This document shows, piece by piece, positions 1-7,750 of a stretch of DNA of 64,000 nt (position 1 is its first letter; each line of letters starts with the position of its first letter). The position numbers and the translations under genes are program-made. The stretch spans positions 1 to 64,000 of the forward strand of contig NZ_JAAAUC010000012.1 in assembly GCF_009908165.1 (NCBI RefSeq), given 5' to 3'. A model generated the notes under the pieces. The model saw nothing but the letters and a program-made list of their open reading frames with translations, did not search any database and was not told the DNA's origin. Source of the stretch: Frigidibacter albus (GTDB lineage Bacteria > Pseudomonadota > Alphaproteobacteria > Rhodobacterales > Rhodobacteraceae).

Positions 1-715
1 CGGCAAAGACGCTGCCCTCCGGCTCGATGCCCGACCGGTCGCTGCGAAACCGCTCCGCCAGCGCCCCGGTCGCCTGCTCGGCGCTCACCAGCTGCACCCC
101 GAACCCTTCAATCTCCACCAGCAGCGCCACCGCCTGCCGCGCCGCCCGCGCGGCCGGCAGCGCGGCCTCCGTCACCATCTCGATCAGCCCGGCCGCCTGC
201 GCCTCGGCCGCGGGGACCATGCGCCCCGCCAGCAACAGCTGCAGCGCGGCCCCTGCCCCCGCCAGCCGCGCCGCCCGCTGCGTGGCGCCTGCGCCGGGCA
301 AAAGGCCAAGCCGGGCCTCGGGAAACCCGATCCCCCCGCCCGGCGCCGCCACCCGCAGCGCCGCCGCCAGCGCCAGCGCCGCCCACGGCCCCGCCACCGG
401 CCCGGAGATCAGCGCCACCACCGGCTTGGGCGCGTCGGCAATCCGCGCGGCGAGGACGGCAAACCCGGCCTCGGCAGCCAGCAGATCGAGGGCTGTGACG
501 GGGGGCGTCGCGGGGTGCGCCAGATCCAGCACCACCGCGTGCACCGCCCGATCGGCCAGCGCCCGGTCCAGCGCCGCCGCAAGCGGCGCCAGCGCCGCCA
601 GATCATAAAGCCGCGCGGGATCGCCAAGGACCAGCGCAGCCGGCTGTTCGCCGGCGCCCGCCTCCCAGCCGAGTGCCCCTCCTGGCCCGATCCGCGCGAT
701 CCCCTCCGCCGCCAT
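1..715 (-). CDS. Enoyl-CoA hydratase/isomerase (crotonase) domain protein, 3' truncated by window edge
   Basis: The minus-strand frame starts at an ATG at 715, with AGGAAGG about 8 bases upstream, and stays open to the window edge, giving 238 residues. Seen: the crotonase pattern APKPVVALISGP near residues 95-106 and FPEARLGLLPGAGATQR near 131-147, the segment that forms the oxyanion hole and CoA pocket in enoyl-CoA hydratases. The domain is Ala-rich and its N-terminus is degenerate. From family knowledge, this architecture is typical of the N-terminal half of FadJ/FadB-type multifunctional beta-oxidation enzymes, in which a 3-hydroxyacyl-CoA dehydrogenase follows. That half would lie outside the window, so a stand-alone hydratase remains possible. 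Confidence 0.75.
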   Translation of the reverse strand, partial: MAAEGIARIGPGGALGWEAGAGEQPAALVLGDPARLYDLAALAPLAAALDRALADRAVHAVVLDLAHPATPPVTALDLLAAEAGFAVLAARIADAPKPVVALISGPVAGPWAALALAAALRVAAPGGGIGFPEARLGLLPGAGATQRAARLAGAGAALQLLLAGRMVPAAEAQAAGLIEMVTEAALPAARAARQAVALLVEIEGFGVQLVSAEQATGALAERFRSDRSGIEPEGSVFA

Positions 716-826
716 CCTGCACCCTTCCTGCCCGCGCCCTTGGCGCCGGGGCAGATTACGGCGCAGAACGCCGGGCACAATGCGAAACCCACGCTCCGGC
801 AATCGCCCGCCGCCAGCCCGGTCGCC

Positions 827-1150
827 TCAACGGCGCGGCGCGCAATCCCGGCAGAACGGCGTTGCCGGCAGCAGCGCCAGCCGCTCGGGCGAAATCTCGG
901 CGCCGCAGGTCACGCAGGCGCCGTATTCCCCGGCCTCGACCCGCACCAGCGCCGCCTCGATCATCCGGATCTCATGCTGCGCCGACAGGCCCATCTCCTC
1001 GAGCACCTCGTCGCTCTCGCGCTCGCTGGCCAGTTCCGTCCAGTCCTTCGACTGGTGCGATTCCAGCTCTGTCTCGATCTCGGCAATCCGCGCGTTCAGC
1101 TGCTCCAGGCGGGTGGTCAGCGTGGTCTTCGGGTCCTGTACGGTCTGCAT
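827..1150 (-). CDS. DksA/TraR family C4 zinc-finger protein
   Basis: A 107-residue protein. Its N-terminal half is charged and helical, probably a coiled coil (residues 5-70). The C-terminal C-x2-C...C-x2-C zinc finger uses Cys79, Cys82, Cys100 and Cys103. Proteins of this family bind in the RNA polymerase secondary channel and modulate initiation, often with ppGpp; this short form is an RSH/TraR-like variant rather than full-length DksA. The start at 1150 is chosen because AAGGAG sits 6 bases upstream. An in-frame extension upstream lacks such a site. It is a monocistronic gene on the minus strand, opposite to the sulfur-transporter genes. Confidence 0.85.
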   Translation of the reverse strand: MQTVQDPKTTLTTRLEQLNARIAEIETELESHQSKDWTELASERESDEVLEEMGLSAQHEIRMIEAALVRVEAGEYGACVTCGAEISPERLALLPATPFCRDCAPRR

Positions 1151-1332
1151 CTTGGTCTCCTTTTCCTGTCCCGCCCATTTTGCAGGCATGGCCGCGCGTC
1201 ACATTGATGCAGGTCAAGAGGCCGCGCGGTTACCGGACAGGATTGGAAACGTGACTGCCAGATACATATTCAAATCTTGTGGTTTGTCGTCGTCCGCCTA
1301 TATCCTGGGTTCACGGCAAAAGAGGGAACGGG

Positions 1333-1764
1333 ATGGAACAGGACTGGATCAACGGCCTGATCGGCGGGCTGATGATCGGCAGCGCCGCGGCGGTCTACCT
1401 GCTGATCAATGGCCGCATCATGGGCGCCAGCGGCATCCTCGGCGGCCTCGCCGATGGCAGCGCCAGGGGCCGCGCCCGGGCCGAGAAGCTCGCCTTCCTC
1501 GCCGGGCTGATCGTCGTCCCGGGGCTGCTGGTGCGGGCGGGCGCCGTGCCGGCCGAAACCCATGTCACCGGCAATCTGGCCGTGCTGGTCGCCGCCGGGC
1601 TGCTGGTCGGCCTCGGCACCCGTCTGGCGGGCGGCTGCACCTCGGGCCACGGCGTCTGCGGCCTCTCGCGGCTCTCGCCGCGCGGGATTGCGGCCACCGC
1701 GGCCTATCTGGCGGCCGGCGTCCTTACGCTGCTGCTCTTCCGCCAAGTCCTGCACATCATCTGA
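1333..1764 (+). CDS. YeeE/YedE family transporter, first half
   Basis: A 143-residue hydrophobic protein with about four membrane segments. It carries the signature [11 protein letters not shown] (residues 100-110), the conserved cysteine motif of YeeE/YedE (TsuA-type) thiosulfate/sulfur-compound transporters. The family is often a single chain of about 350 residues; here it is split into two genes separated by 9 bases, as in the PmpA/PmpB pairs. The start at 1333 (MEQDW) is favoured by the gagggaacggg stretch just before it and because the longer upstream extension is not hydrophobic. A role in sulfur-compound uptake or detoxification is inferred from family knowledge. Confidence 0.85.
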   Translation: MEQDWINGLIGGLMIGSAAAVYLLINGRIMGASGILGGLADGSARGRARAEKLAFLAGLIVVPGLLVRAGAVPAETHVTGNLAVLVAAGLLVGLGTRLAGGCTSGHGVCGLSRLSPRGIAATAAYLAAGVLTLLLFRQVLHII

Positions 1765-1773
1765 GGATCCGAC

Positions 1774-2193
1774 ATGCGCATGCTCATCGCCGTCCTGACC
1801 GGCGGACTGTTCGGGGCCGGCCTGCTGATCTCGGGCATGACCGACACCACCAAGGTCCAGGGCTTCCTCGACATCCTCGGCGCCTGGGATCCGACGCTGG
1901 CCTTCGTGCTCGGCGGCGCCATCGCGCCGATGGCAATCGCCTGGCGCATCGCCGCCCGACAACGCCGCGCCCTGCTCGGGGACCTGCCCGAGCAGGGCGC
2001 CCCGACCATCGACCGCGCCCTCCTCGGTGGCTCGCTGCTGTTCGGCGCCGGCTGGGGCCTCGCCGGCCTCTGCCCCGGCCCCGCCGTCGCCTCACTCAGC
2101 TTCGGCGGCAGCGGCGGCCTGATCTTCCTGGCCGCGATGCTCGCCGCCATGGCCGCCACCCCCGCCCTGCGCGCGCGACTGGCAAGAACCTGA
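1774..2193 (+). CDS. YeeE/YedE family (DUF6691-type) transporter, second half
   Basis: A 139-residue membrane protein following the preceding gene by 9 bases, so the two are surely co-transcribed. It has about four hydrophobic segments and the second conserved motif [12 protein letters not shown] (near residues 92-103), which supplies the other pore cysteine of the YeeE fold. Together with the upstream half it would rebuild the pseudo-twofold transporter. Both halves have complete starts and stops, so this is a genuine two-gene arrangement, not a frameshifted single gene. Confidence 0.85.
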   Translation: MRMLIAVLTGGLFGAGLLISGMTDTTKVQGFLDILGAWDPTLAFVLGGAIAPMAIAWRIAARQRRALLGDLPEQGAPTIDRALLGGSLLFGAGWGLAGLCPGPAVASLSFGGSGGLIFLAAMLAAMAATPALRARLART

Positions 2194-2201
2194 CCTCTTC
2201 A

Positions 2202-2253
2202 CCTTTGCCTTTCTCAAATATCCCACGGGGGTCCGGGGGTGTGAAACCCCCGG
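2202..2253. repeat. GC-rich intergenic palindrome with AAATATCC module (family 2, copy 1)
   Basis: Lies between the convergent YeeE and holin genes. It contains CTTTGCCTTT and CAAATATCC followed by a perfect 8-bp hairpin, CCGGGGGT (2233-2240) with ACCCCCGG (2246-2253). The same CTTTGCCTTTtCCAAATATCC string recurs at 63375-63395, and its complement GGATATTT recurs at 53555. It probably serves as a bidirectional terminator. Confidence 0.6.
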
Positions 2254-2274
2254 CCACCAGCCCCAGGCGCACCG

Positions 2275-2760
2275 CTAGCCAGCCATCCCCCGCCACTCCG
2301 CCAGCGCCGGATTGTCCTCGGCCGGCGCCGCAGCCACCGCAGCCGGGGCCACCACCACCCCACCCCGCCCGCGGAAATAATGCGCCTCGCGCGCGCCGAA
2401 ATAGAAGCTGACGATCGCCCCCAGCAGCCACCACAGCGGCTCTGGCACATATCCCAGCCCCACCATCCGCTGCGCGAAACTCACCGGGTCGATCATCGCA
2501 TAGACAAACAGGCTCAGCGTCCCCAGTGCCAGCATCGGCCGCGGCATCCGGTTCAGCCCGTTGACCAGCGCATCGAAGGTGCCGGGGCGGGCGTGCTTGA
2601 ACTCCTCGCCATGCTCGTCCAGCGCCGCGATATAGGCCTCGTGCGACTTCTCCATCTTCTTGGTGGCATTGGGGGTGAACACCTCAGCGACGGAGCTTGC
2701 CGCCGTGCCCACCGCCTGCACCGCCGAAGGATTGCCCAGAAGCGCCCCGATCACGCCCAT
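2275..2760 (-). CDS. Holin of a gene-transfer-agent-type lysis cassette (3-TM holin family)
   Basis: A 161-residue protein. Residues 1-70 are amphipathic or charged, two clear hydrophobic segments follow (about 75-95 and 104-122, with LALGTLSLFVYAMI and PLWWLLGAIVSFYF), and an Ala/Pro-rich tail ends the chain. This matches the 'holin 3TMs' family of alphaproteobacteria. It overlaps the endolysin gene by 10 bases and is translated after it. In Rhodobacter capsulatus, an endolysin/holin pair outside the main gene-transfer-agent cluster releases the particles, and this pair has the same layout. No other phage genes are nearby, which argues against a prophage remnant. Confidence 0.75.
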   Translation of the reverse strand: MGVIGALLGNPSAVQAVGTAASSVAEVFTPNATKKMEKSHEAYIAALDEHGEEFKHARPGTFDALVNGLNRMPRPMLALGTLSLFVYAMIDPVSFAQRMVGLGYVPEPLWWLLGAIVSFYFGAREAHYFRGRGGVVVAPAAVAAAPAEDNPALAEWRGMAG

Positions 2761-3365
2761 GCCGCCACCCGCGCCTTGTGCTGCGCCTCGGTCAGGTGGA
2801 AGCGCGGGCTGATGAACTCCTCGGCGCGCACAATCCAGCCGCCCTTGCCGCCATCGCGCCGCCGCGCGTATTTGCGCGAGGCGGGCCGGGCATCCGCCAG
2901 CGCGTAATAGTAATTGCGCCGCGCAATCCCATAGGCATCGGCCAGCAGCCCCGGCGCCGCCATCGCCTCGGCGGCAAAGGCGGCGCGGATCGTCTGCGGG
3001 CCGATCCCGCCATCCACCTGAATATCCTGCCCCATCTCCACCAGCAGCCGCTGCAGCACCTTCACCGCACCCGACCCGGCATTGACATACATGTCGAAGA
3101 CCGAGGCCCGCAGTCCCTCCGGCAGTTGGTCGATCTTCGGCGCGCGGTAATAGTGGTCGAGGTAAATCTCGGCCGCCCGCTCCGGCGTCAGCCGCCGCAC
3201 ATCGGCGGTGGTCACCTGCCCGTCGCCGGTCAGGTCGAGCCCCAGCCGCCGCATCGTGCCAAGCGTGACCCCATGCTTGGTCGGCCCGCCCGGATCATCT
3301 GGATCGTTCACATAGCCGCCCTCGCGGGCGACGATTCCGGCTGCGATTTGCTCTGCTGATTGCAT
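2751..3365 (-). CDS. Endolysin: glycoside hydrolase family 108 N-acetylmuramidase with C-terminal peptidoglycan-binding domain
   Basis: About 204 residues. The N-terminal AREGGYVNDPDDPGGPTKHG motif (Glu15 as catalytic acid) is diagnostic of the GH108 lysozyme-like fold. The C-terminal half (about residues 95-190, VDGGIGPQTIRAA onward) matches the family's peptidoglycan-binding domain 3. No signal peptide is visible, as expected for an enzyme that crosses the membrane through the adjacent holin. An ATG at 3365 is used; a GTG at 3374 is also possible because neither has a strong ribosome site. A palindromic site lies about 65-85 bases upstream. Inferred role: cell lysis to release gene-transfer-agent particles. 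Confidence 0.8.
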   Translation of the reverse strand: MQSAEQIAAGIVAREGGYVNDPDDPGGPTKHGVTLGTMRRLGLDLTGDGQVTTADVRRLTPERAAEIYLDHYYRAPKIDQLPEGLRASVFDMYVNAGSGAVKVLQRLLVEMGQDIQVDGGIGPQTIRAAFAAEAMAAPGLLADAYGIARRNYYYALADARPASRKYARRRDGGKGGWIVRAEEFISPRFHLTEAQHKARVAAWA

Positions 3366-3428
3366 CCCTGGCACCCCATGCCGCCGGCGGGATCGCCGCC
3401 GGCCTCTGGGGCCCAGTTCCTCAGGATC

Positions 3429-3448
3429 GGGTTAAGATCCGTTAACCC
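3429..3448. promoter_or_regulatory. Palindrome GGGTTAA-N6-TTAACCC upstream of the endolysin gene
   Basis: A perfect 7-bp inverted repeat with a 6-base spacer, between the ccmE stop codon and the endolysin start. The two TTAA half-sites resemble a CtrA box (TTAA-N7-TTAA) but the spacing is one base short, so it could instead be an operator for another dimeric regulator. Confidence 0.45.
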
Positions 3449-3457
3449 TACCGCGCG

Positions 3458-3904
3458 TTACCCGTTCGGATCCTGATAGACACCCTGTTCCTTCAGCGCG
3501 TCCACCACCTCGCGGGGCATGTAGGTCTCGTCATGCTTGGCCAGGATCTCGCGCGCGATGAAGGTGCCGTCCTCCATCACCCCGGTGCCGATCATGCCCT
3601 GGTTTTCCGAAAACAAATCCGGCAGCACGCCCGTGAACCGCACCGGGATCGTTGCGCCACCATCGGTCACCGCAAAGCTGACGGTCTCGCCCTGCCCGCG
3701 CACGATGCTGCCATCCTCGACCAGCCCGCCGATGCGGAACACCTCGCCCTCGCGCGGCGGCTCTTCGACGACCTGGCTGGGCGAGCGGAAGAAGTTGATC
3801 CCGTCGCGCATCGCATAGCCGATCAGCGCGGTCGACAGCACCAGCGCCACCGCCGCCAGCAGCAGCACCTGGATCCGCCGTTTCTTCTTCAGCCCCTTCA
3901 TCAC
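3458..3904 (-). CDS. ccmE: Cytochrome c-type biogenesis protein CcmE (heme chaperone)
   Basis: A 148-residue protein with a basic N-terminus and one membrane anchor (residues 12-32), then a periplasmic OB-fold domain. The heme-binding motif is LAKHDETYMP, with His124 as the covalent heme attachment residue and Tyr128 as the axial ligand. CcmE carries heme from CcmABCD to the CcmFH lyase. Its length is normal. It follows argC by 21 bases in the same direction; no other ccm genes lie downstream here, because the endolysin gene comes next. Mature CcmE would be needed for the octaheme cytochrome encoded at 54-56 kb. Confidence 0.95.
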   Translation of the reverse strand: MMKGLKKKRRIQVLLLAAVALVLSTALIGYAMRDGINFFRSPSQVVEEPPREGEVFRIGGLVEDGSIVRGQGETVSFAVTDGGATIPVRFTGVLPDLFSENQGMIGTGVMEDGTFIAREILAKHDETYMPREVVDALKEQGVYQDPNG

Positions 3905-3925
3905 CCCTCCTCGGCCCGCGCCCCC

Positions 3926-4954
3926 TTACGGGAACAGCGGCGCCAGCATCAGCCCGGCAGTTTCCGGCAGGCCCAGCATCAGGTTCGCGTTCTGTATCGC
4001 CTGCCCCGACGACCCCTTGGTGAGGTTGTCGAGCGCACAGACCACCAGCGCCCGCCCCGGGATCCGGTCCCCGCACACGCCTATATGCACGAAGTTGGAG
4101 CCGGCGATATGCCTTGTCGAGGGGAGTGCGCCAAAGGGTAGCACCTCGAGGAAGGGTTCGGGCGCATAGCGCTTGGCCAGCGCCGCATGAACCGCCTCCG
4201 CCTCGCCCCGCACATAGACGGTCGCAAGGATGCCGCGGTTCATCGGGGAAAGGTGCGGCGTGAACTGCACCAGCACCGGCCGCCCGGCCACGCGGGTGAA
4301 CTCCTGATCGAACTCGCCCAGATGCCGATGCGTGCCCCCCGCCGAATAGGCATGGGTGCCGCCCGACAGCTCGGCATGCAGCAGGTTCTCCTTCAGGCTG
4401 CGCCCCGCGCCCGAGACACCCGACTTCAGGTCGATGACGATCTCGTCGATATCGATCACCCCGGCCTCGATCAGCGGGCGGATGGCGAACTGCCCGGCCG
4501 CGGCATTGCAGCCCGTGCCCGCCACCAGCCGCGCCTGCGCGATCTCGTCCCGGTAGAACTCTGTCAGCCCATACACCGCCTCGGCCTGCAACGCCGGCGC
4601 CGCATGCGGCTTGCCATACCACCGCTCATAGGCGGCAGGATCGCGCAGCCGGAAATCCGCCGACAGGTCGACGATCTTCAGATCCCGCGGAAGCGCAGAG
4701 ATCACTGCCTGGCTGGTGGCATGGGGCAGCGCGCAAAAGCACAGATCGACCTCCGAGAAGTCCATCTCCTCGATCTTCTGCAGCACCGGCAGCGCGATAT
4801 GGCGCAGATGCGGAAACACCTCCGCCATCTCCATCCCCGCCTTGCGGTCGCCCGACAGCCCGGTCACGACCATGTTCGGATGGGTGGAAATCAGCCGCAC
4901 AAGCTCCGCGCCGGTATAGCCCGAGGCTCCGAGGATGGCGATACGGTGGGTCAT
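3926..4954 (-). CDS. argC: N-acetyl-gamma-glutamyl-phosphate reductase
   Basis: A 342-residue enzyme of arginine biosynthesis that reduces N-acetyl-glutamyl phosphate to the semialdehyde with NADPH. Seen: the N-terminal Rossmann motif [13 protein letters not shown] (residues 8-20) and the catalytic cysteine in [10 protein letters not shown] (Cys149). The length is typical of type 1 ArgC. It follows the AT-richer orphan gene after a 77-base spacer and precedes ccmE on the same strand. Confidence 0.97.
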   Translation of the reverse strand: MTHRIAILGASGYTGAELVRLISTHPNMVVTGLSGDRKAGMEMAEVFPHLRHIALPVLQKIEEMDFSEVDLCFCALPHATSQAVISALPRDLKIVDLSADFRLRDPAAYERWYGKPHAAPALQAEAVYGLTEFYRDEIAQARLVAGTGCNAAAGQFAIRPLIEAGVIDIDEIVIDLKSGVSGAGRSLKENLLHAELSGGTHAYSAGGTHRHLGEFDQEFTRVAGRPVLVQFTPHLSPMNRGILATVYVRGEAEAVHAALAKRYAPEPFLEVLPFGALPSTRHIAGSNFVHIGVCGDRIPGRALVVCALDNLTKGSSGQAIQNANLMLGLPETAGLMLAPLFP

Positions 4955-5031
4955 GATGTTTCAGTCTCTTGGCTGTGGTTGAGCGAACGGCGCCTTAGGG
5001 AGCGGAGGATGGCGCGGCAAGCATTACGGTC

Positions 5032-5898
5032 TCAGACGCGGTTCTTTAGATTGCCTCCCTGCCGCTCGCTCTGCAAGGATTCAATCAGACCATTAACAGC
5101 GTCATCCTGATAGATGCAAGGGCCCTCAACATCATAATCCAAGCGGCCGACCGTCAGATACAACTGCAGAAATGGATCTCGCCAATCAATATCTGCAACG
5201 ACCTTATTTTTTATGTCAGACGCAATTGATCGAAGATCTGGCTCGAAAGCGTCGGCAATATCCCAGTCGGAAGCAATTACAGCTTTATCCGAGCGCGATT
5301 CCAGATCGGAAAAAAACGTTGCCAGTAGTTTTCTGGCTCGAGGATTTAAAAAAAGTTCATGCAAGACCCGGAGGTGGATTAGACTCGCAACATATTGAGC
5401 CTCGACATCAGCAGCAAAGCGGATGACGCTTTTCCTACGAAGATCGATCCTTTCTTTGTTGCAAAATCTTAATCTTTCACGCGCACTGTCAGACAGCCTC
5501 TCATCTCCCTCTGCGTCTAGAAGTGCTTTGAACTTGATATCTGCAAAAGTTTTTTCCCTGTGAGACAAACTGGCGAACGCAGTGAAAGACGGAGTAGCTC
5601 GAAGATCGAACTTCTTCTGACGATCACTTAACCAATCATCCACATAGCTTTTGAAATAGATTTGCGTGACCGCGAGATCACAAAGAACCTTCATGACCGC
5701 GAAGAGCAGTTTGGTTGCGAGCGCGACAGGTACAAATAAGAAAGACCAATAACCGAATGCAAGAGAAAAGCTATAGGAGATAGCTAATACCGTCAGCGAC
5801 GTCGATAAAGAGATAATCAGCGCCAGCGAGAGCTCTTTCGCAAAGGTTCTTACGAAGTCAATCGGCCAGCACTTGTCAAATAGATTAGCGGCGATCAT
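5032..5898 (-). CDS. Orphan membrane-anchored protein of unknown function, AT-richer than neighbours
   Basis: A 288-residue protein that I do not recognise. Residues about 20-80 form two or three hydrophobic segments; the remaining 200 or so residues look cytoplasmic, rich in Arg, Asp, Glu and Leu and probably helical. No catalytic motif is apparent. The ATG is only three bases after the murI stop codon, so translation may be coupled to murI. Codon use is visibly different from neighbours, with many A/T third positions and TTT, AAA and ATA codons, which suggests recent horizontal acquisition inserted into an otherwise conserved murI-argC neighbourhood. A defence or cell-surface role is possible but nothing in the sequence establishes one. 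Confidence 0.7.
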   Translation of the reverse strand: MIAANLFDKCWPIDFVRTFAKELSLALIISLSTSLTVLAISYSFSLAFGYWSFLFVPVALATKLLFAVMKVLCDLAVTQIYFKSYVDDWLSDRQKKFDLRATPSFTAFASLSHREKTFADIKFKALLDAEGDERLSDSARERLRFCNKERIDLRRKSVIRFAADVEAQYVASLIHLRVLHELFLNPRARKLLATFFSDLESRSDKAVIASDWDIADAFEPDLRSIASDIKNKVVADIDWRDPFLQLYLTVGRLDYDVEGPCIYQDDAVNGLIESLQSERQGGNLKNRV

Positions 5899-5901
5899 CC
5901 C

Positions 5902-6714
5902 TCAAGCCCCCTCAAACCGCACCCCCCGCCGCAAAAACTGCGTCGCATGCGCACTCACGCTCTCCGGCTTCCCCGTCGTCAGATACCGCGACCCCGTCCC
6001 CGCCCCGAGCATCTCCGGCCTCCGCACCAGATAGTCCGCCGTCGCCTCGGCCACCAGCCGCGGCTGCGAGAACACGCGGACGTCCGGCCCAAGCGCCGTC
6101 TGGAACACCGCCTCCATCAGCGGGTAATGGGTGCAGCCGAGGATCGCCGCCTCGGGCTTGGGCATCCGGCGCAGCAGCGCCTCGACATGGCTGCGCACCA
6201 GCGCCTCGGCCAGCATCTCATCCCCGGCCTCGATGGCATCGACGACGCCGCCGCAGGGCTGCGCCTCGACATCCACCCCGATGGCGCGGAACGCCAGCTC
6301 GCGCTGGAAGGCCCGGCTCGCCACCGTGGCAGGGGTTGCAAACAGCGCCACATGCTTGACCGCCACCTCGCGCGGGGATGAGTTGTCGCCCCATTGCCGT
6401 TCGGTCAGCGCCTCGATCAGCGGCACGAACACCCCCAGCACCCGCTTGTCGGCCGGCACCCAGGTCTCCTGCATCCGTTTCAGGGCGGCGGCGCTGGCGG
6501 TGTTGCAGGCCAGGATCACCAGATCGCAGCCCTCGTCCCACAGCCGCTCCACCCCGGCGCAGGTCAGGCGGAAGATGTCATCGGCATCCCGCACGCCGTA
6601 GGGCGCATGGGCATTGTCGCCCAGATACACGAAGGGCACCGAGGTCAGCCGCGCCTGCAGCGCCGCCAGCACCGTCAGCCCGCCCAGACCGGAATCGAAC
6701 ACCCCAACCGCCAT
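5902..6714 (-). CDS. murI: Glutamate racemase
   Basis: A 270-residue enzyme that makes D-glutamate for peptidoglycan. Seen: [14 protein letters not shown] at the N-terminus and both catalytic cysteines, in [10 protein letters not shown] (Cys70) and [10 protein letters not shown] (Cys194). The start at 6714 is chosen because GGAGG lies five bases upstream; an in-frame TTG four codons earlier is less likely. The orphan gene starts three bases after its stop. Confidence 0.96.
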   Translation of the reverse strand: MAVGVFDSGLGGLTVLAALQARLTSVPFVYLGDNAHAPYGVRDADDIFRLTCAGVERLWDEGCDLVILACNTASAAALKRMQETWVPADKRVLGVFVPLIEALTERQWGDNSSPREVAVKHVALFATPATVASRAFQRELAFRAIGVDVEAQPCGGVVDAIEAGDEMLAEALVRSHVEALLRRMPKPEAAILGCTHYPLMEAVFQTALGPDVRVFSQPRLVAEATADYLVRRPEMLGAGTGSRYLTTGKPESVSAHATQFLRRGVRFEGA

Positions 6715-6756
6715 GACGCCCTCCAACCCGGGCGGGGCACCCTTGCGGGGCGCCTC

Positions 6757-7632
6757 TCAGGCCCGGTATTTCTGCTCGAACTCGAAGCCGGGATCGAAAC
6801 TGTCGAAAGGCTTCGGGCTCAACTGATACGTCTCCTTGCGCAGGAAATCCATCATCCGCTTGGGGTCGCCCTTCAGCGCGTCGAGCCTGGTGGCATTCAC
6901 CGGCTCGCCGATCACCACCTCCACCGGCTCGTCGATGCGCGCGCGGAATTCCTTGATCAGCAGCGCCAGCCGCAGGGTCATGTGCAGGTGGCTGGCGATC
7001 TGGAACAGGCGAGAGTTGTGCCCCGTGAAGAACACCGGCACCACCGTCGCGCCCGACTTGGCGATCATCTTGGCGGTGAAGTTGCGCCAGCCTGGGTCCA
7101 TCGGCCGGCCAAAGGGCTTGGCCGCGGTGCTGACCGTGCCACCCGGGAAGATGCCGATGGCGCCGCCCGCGTTCAGATAGCGCAGCGATTCCGCCCGCGT
7201 CTCCAGGTTCAGCTTGGCCGCCGCCTTGGTCTCGTCGAAGGAAATCGGCAGGATCACCCGGTTCAGGTCTTCCGAGCGGCGAAAGACCGAGTTGGCAAGG
7301 ATGCGGAAATCCCCCCGCGCGGCCGACAGGATATGCCCCATCATCAGCCCGTCGAGAATGCCGTAGGGGTGGTTGGCGATCAGGATCAGCGGGCCATTGG
7401 CCGGGATGTTCGACAGGCTGCCGCCGACGATGTTCAGGCTCAGGCCGTAGCGGTCGAGCATCACCTGCCAGAAATCCGCCCCCCGCTCTACATCGGTCTC
7501 GTAACCCCGGGCCCGGCGGATCAGGCCGATCCGGCCCGTCACATTCTCCAGCACCCGAATCACGGTGCGACCGCCCTTCGACCGGGCCGAGGAGGCGTAA
7601 GAGATTTCGCGCGCGATTTCTTTTTTTGTCAT
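6757..7632 (-). CDS. Lysophospholipid acyltransferase family protein (PlsC-like)
   Basis: A 291-residue protein with the acyltransferase H-x4-D box in ANHPYGILDG (His88 to Asp94) and the later FPGGTVS block (about residues 161-167), which is the acyl-acceptor motif equivalent to FPEG. There is no clear N-terminal membrane helix, so it is probably a peripheral inner-membrane enzyme transferring acyl chains to a lysophospholipid or similar acceptor. It lies 42 bases upstream of murI on the same strand. The exact substrate cannot be read from sequence. It differs from the olsA-like gene near 57 kb, so the window holds two distinct members of this superfamily. Confidence 0.8.
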   Translation of the reverse strand: MTKKEIAREISYASSARSKGGRTVIRVLENVTGRIGLIRRARGYETDVERGADFWQVMLDRYGLSLNIVGGSLSNIPANGPLILIANHPYGILDGLMMGHILSAARGDFRILANSVFRRSEDLNRVILPISFDETKAAAKLNLETRAESLRYLNAGGAIGIFPGGTVSTAAKPFGRPMDPGWRNFTAKMIAKSGATVVPVFFTGHNSRLFQIASHLHMTLRLALLIKEFRARIDEPVEVVIGEPVNATRLDALKGDPKRMMDFLRKETYQLSPKPFDSFDPGFEFEQKYRA

Positions 7633-7750
7633 GATGACCGATGCAGCCAGAGCTTACCGGGCAGTATCCCGGATTCGCCGAGTCTCGCCAGCAAAGATGA
7701 CAGTGACACGACGGTTGTGACCTGATCGTTACCGCCGCGTCACTGATGGC

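Noticed and set aside
1333-2193. Frameshifted single YeeE gene
   Set aside because: Both halves have intact starts, stops and motifs and are separated by a normal 9-base spacer; two-gene forms are known.
2275-3374. Prophage remnant
   Set aside because: Only an endolysin and a holin are present, flanked by housekeeping genes with no integrase, portal, capsid or tail genes; a GTA-type lysis cassette fits better.
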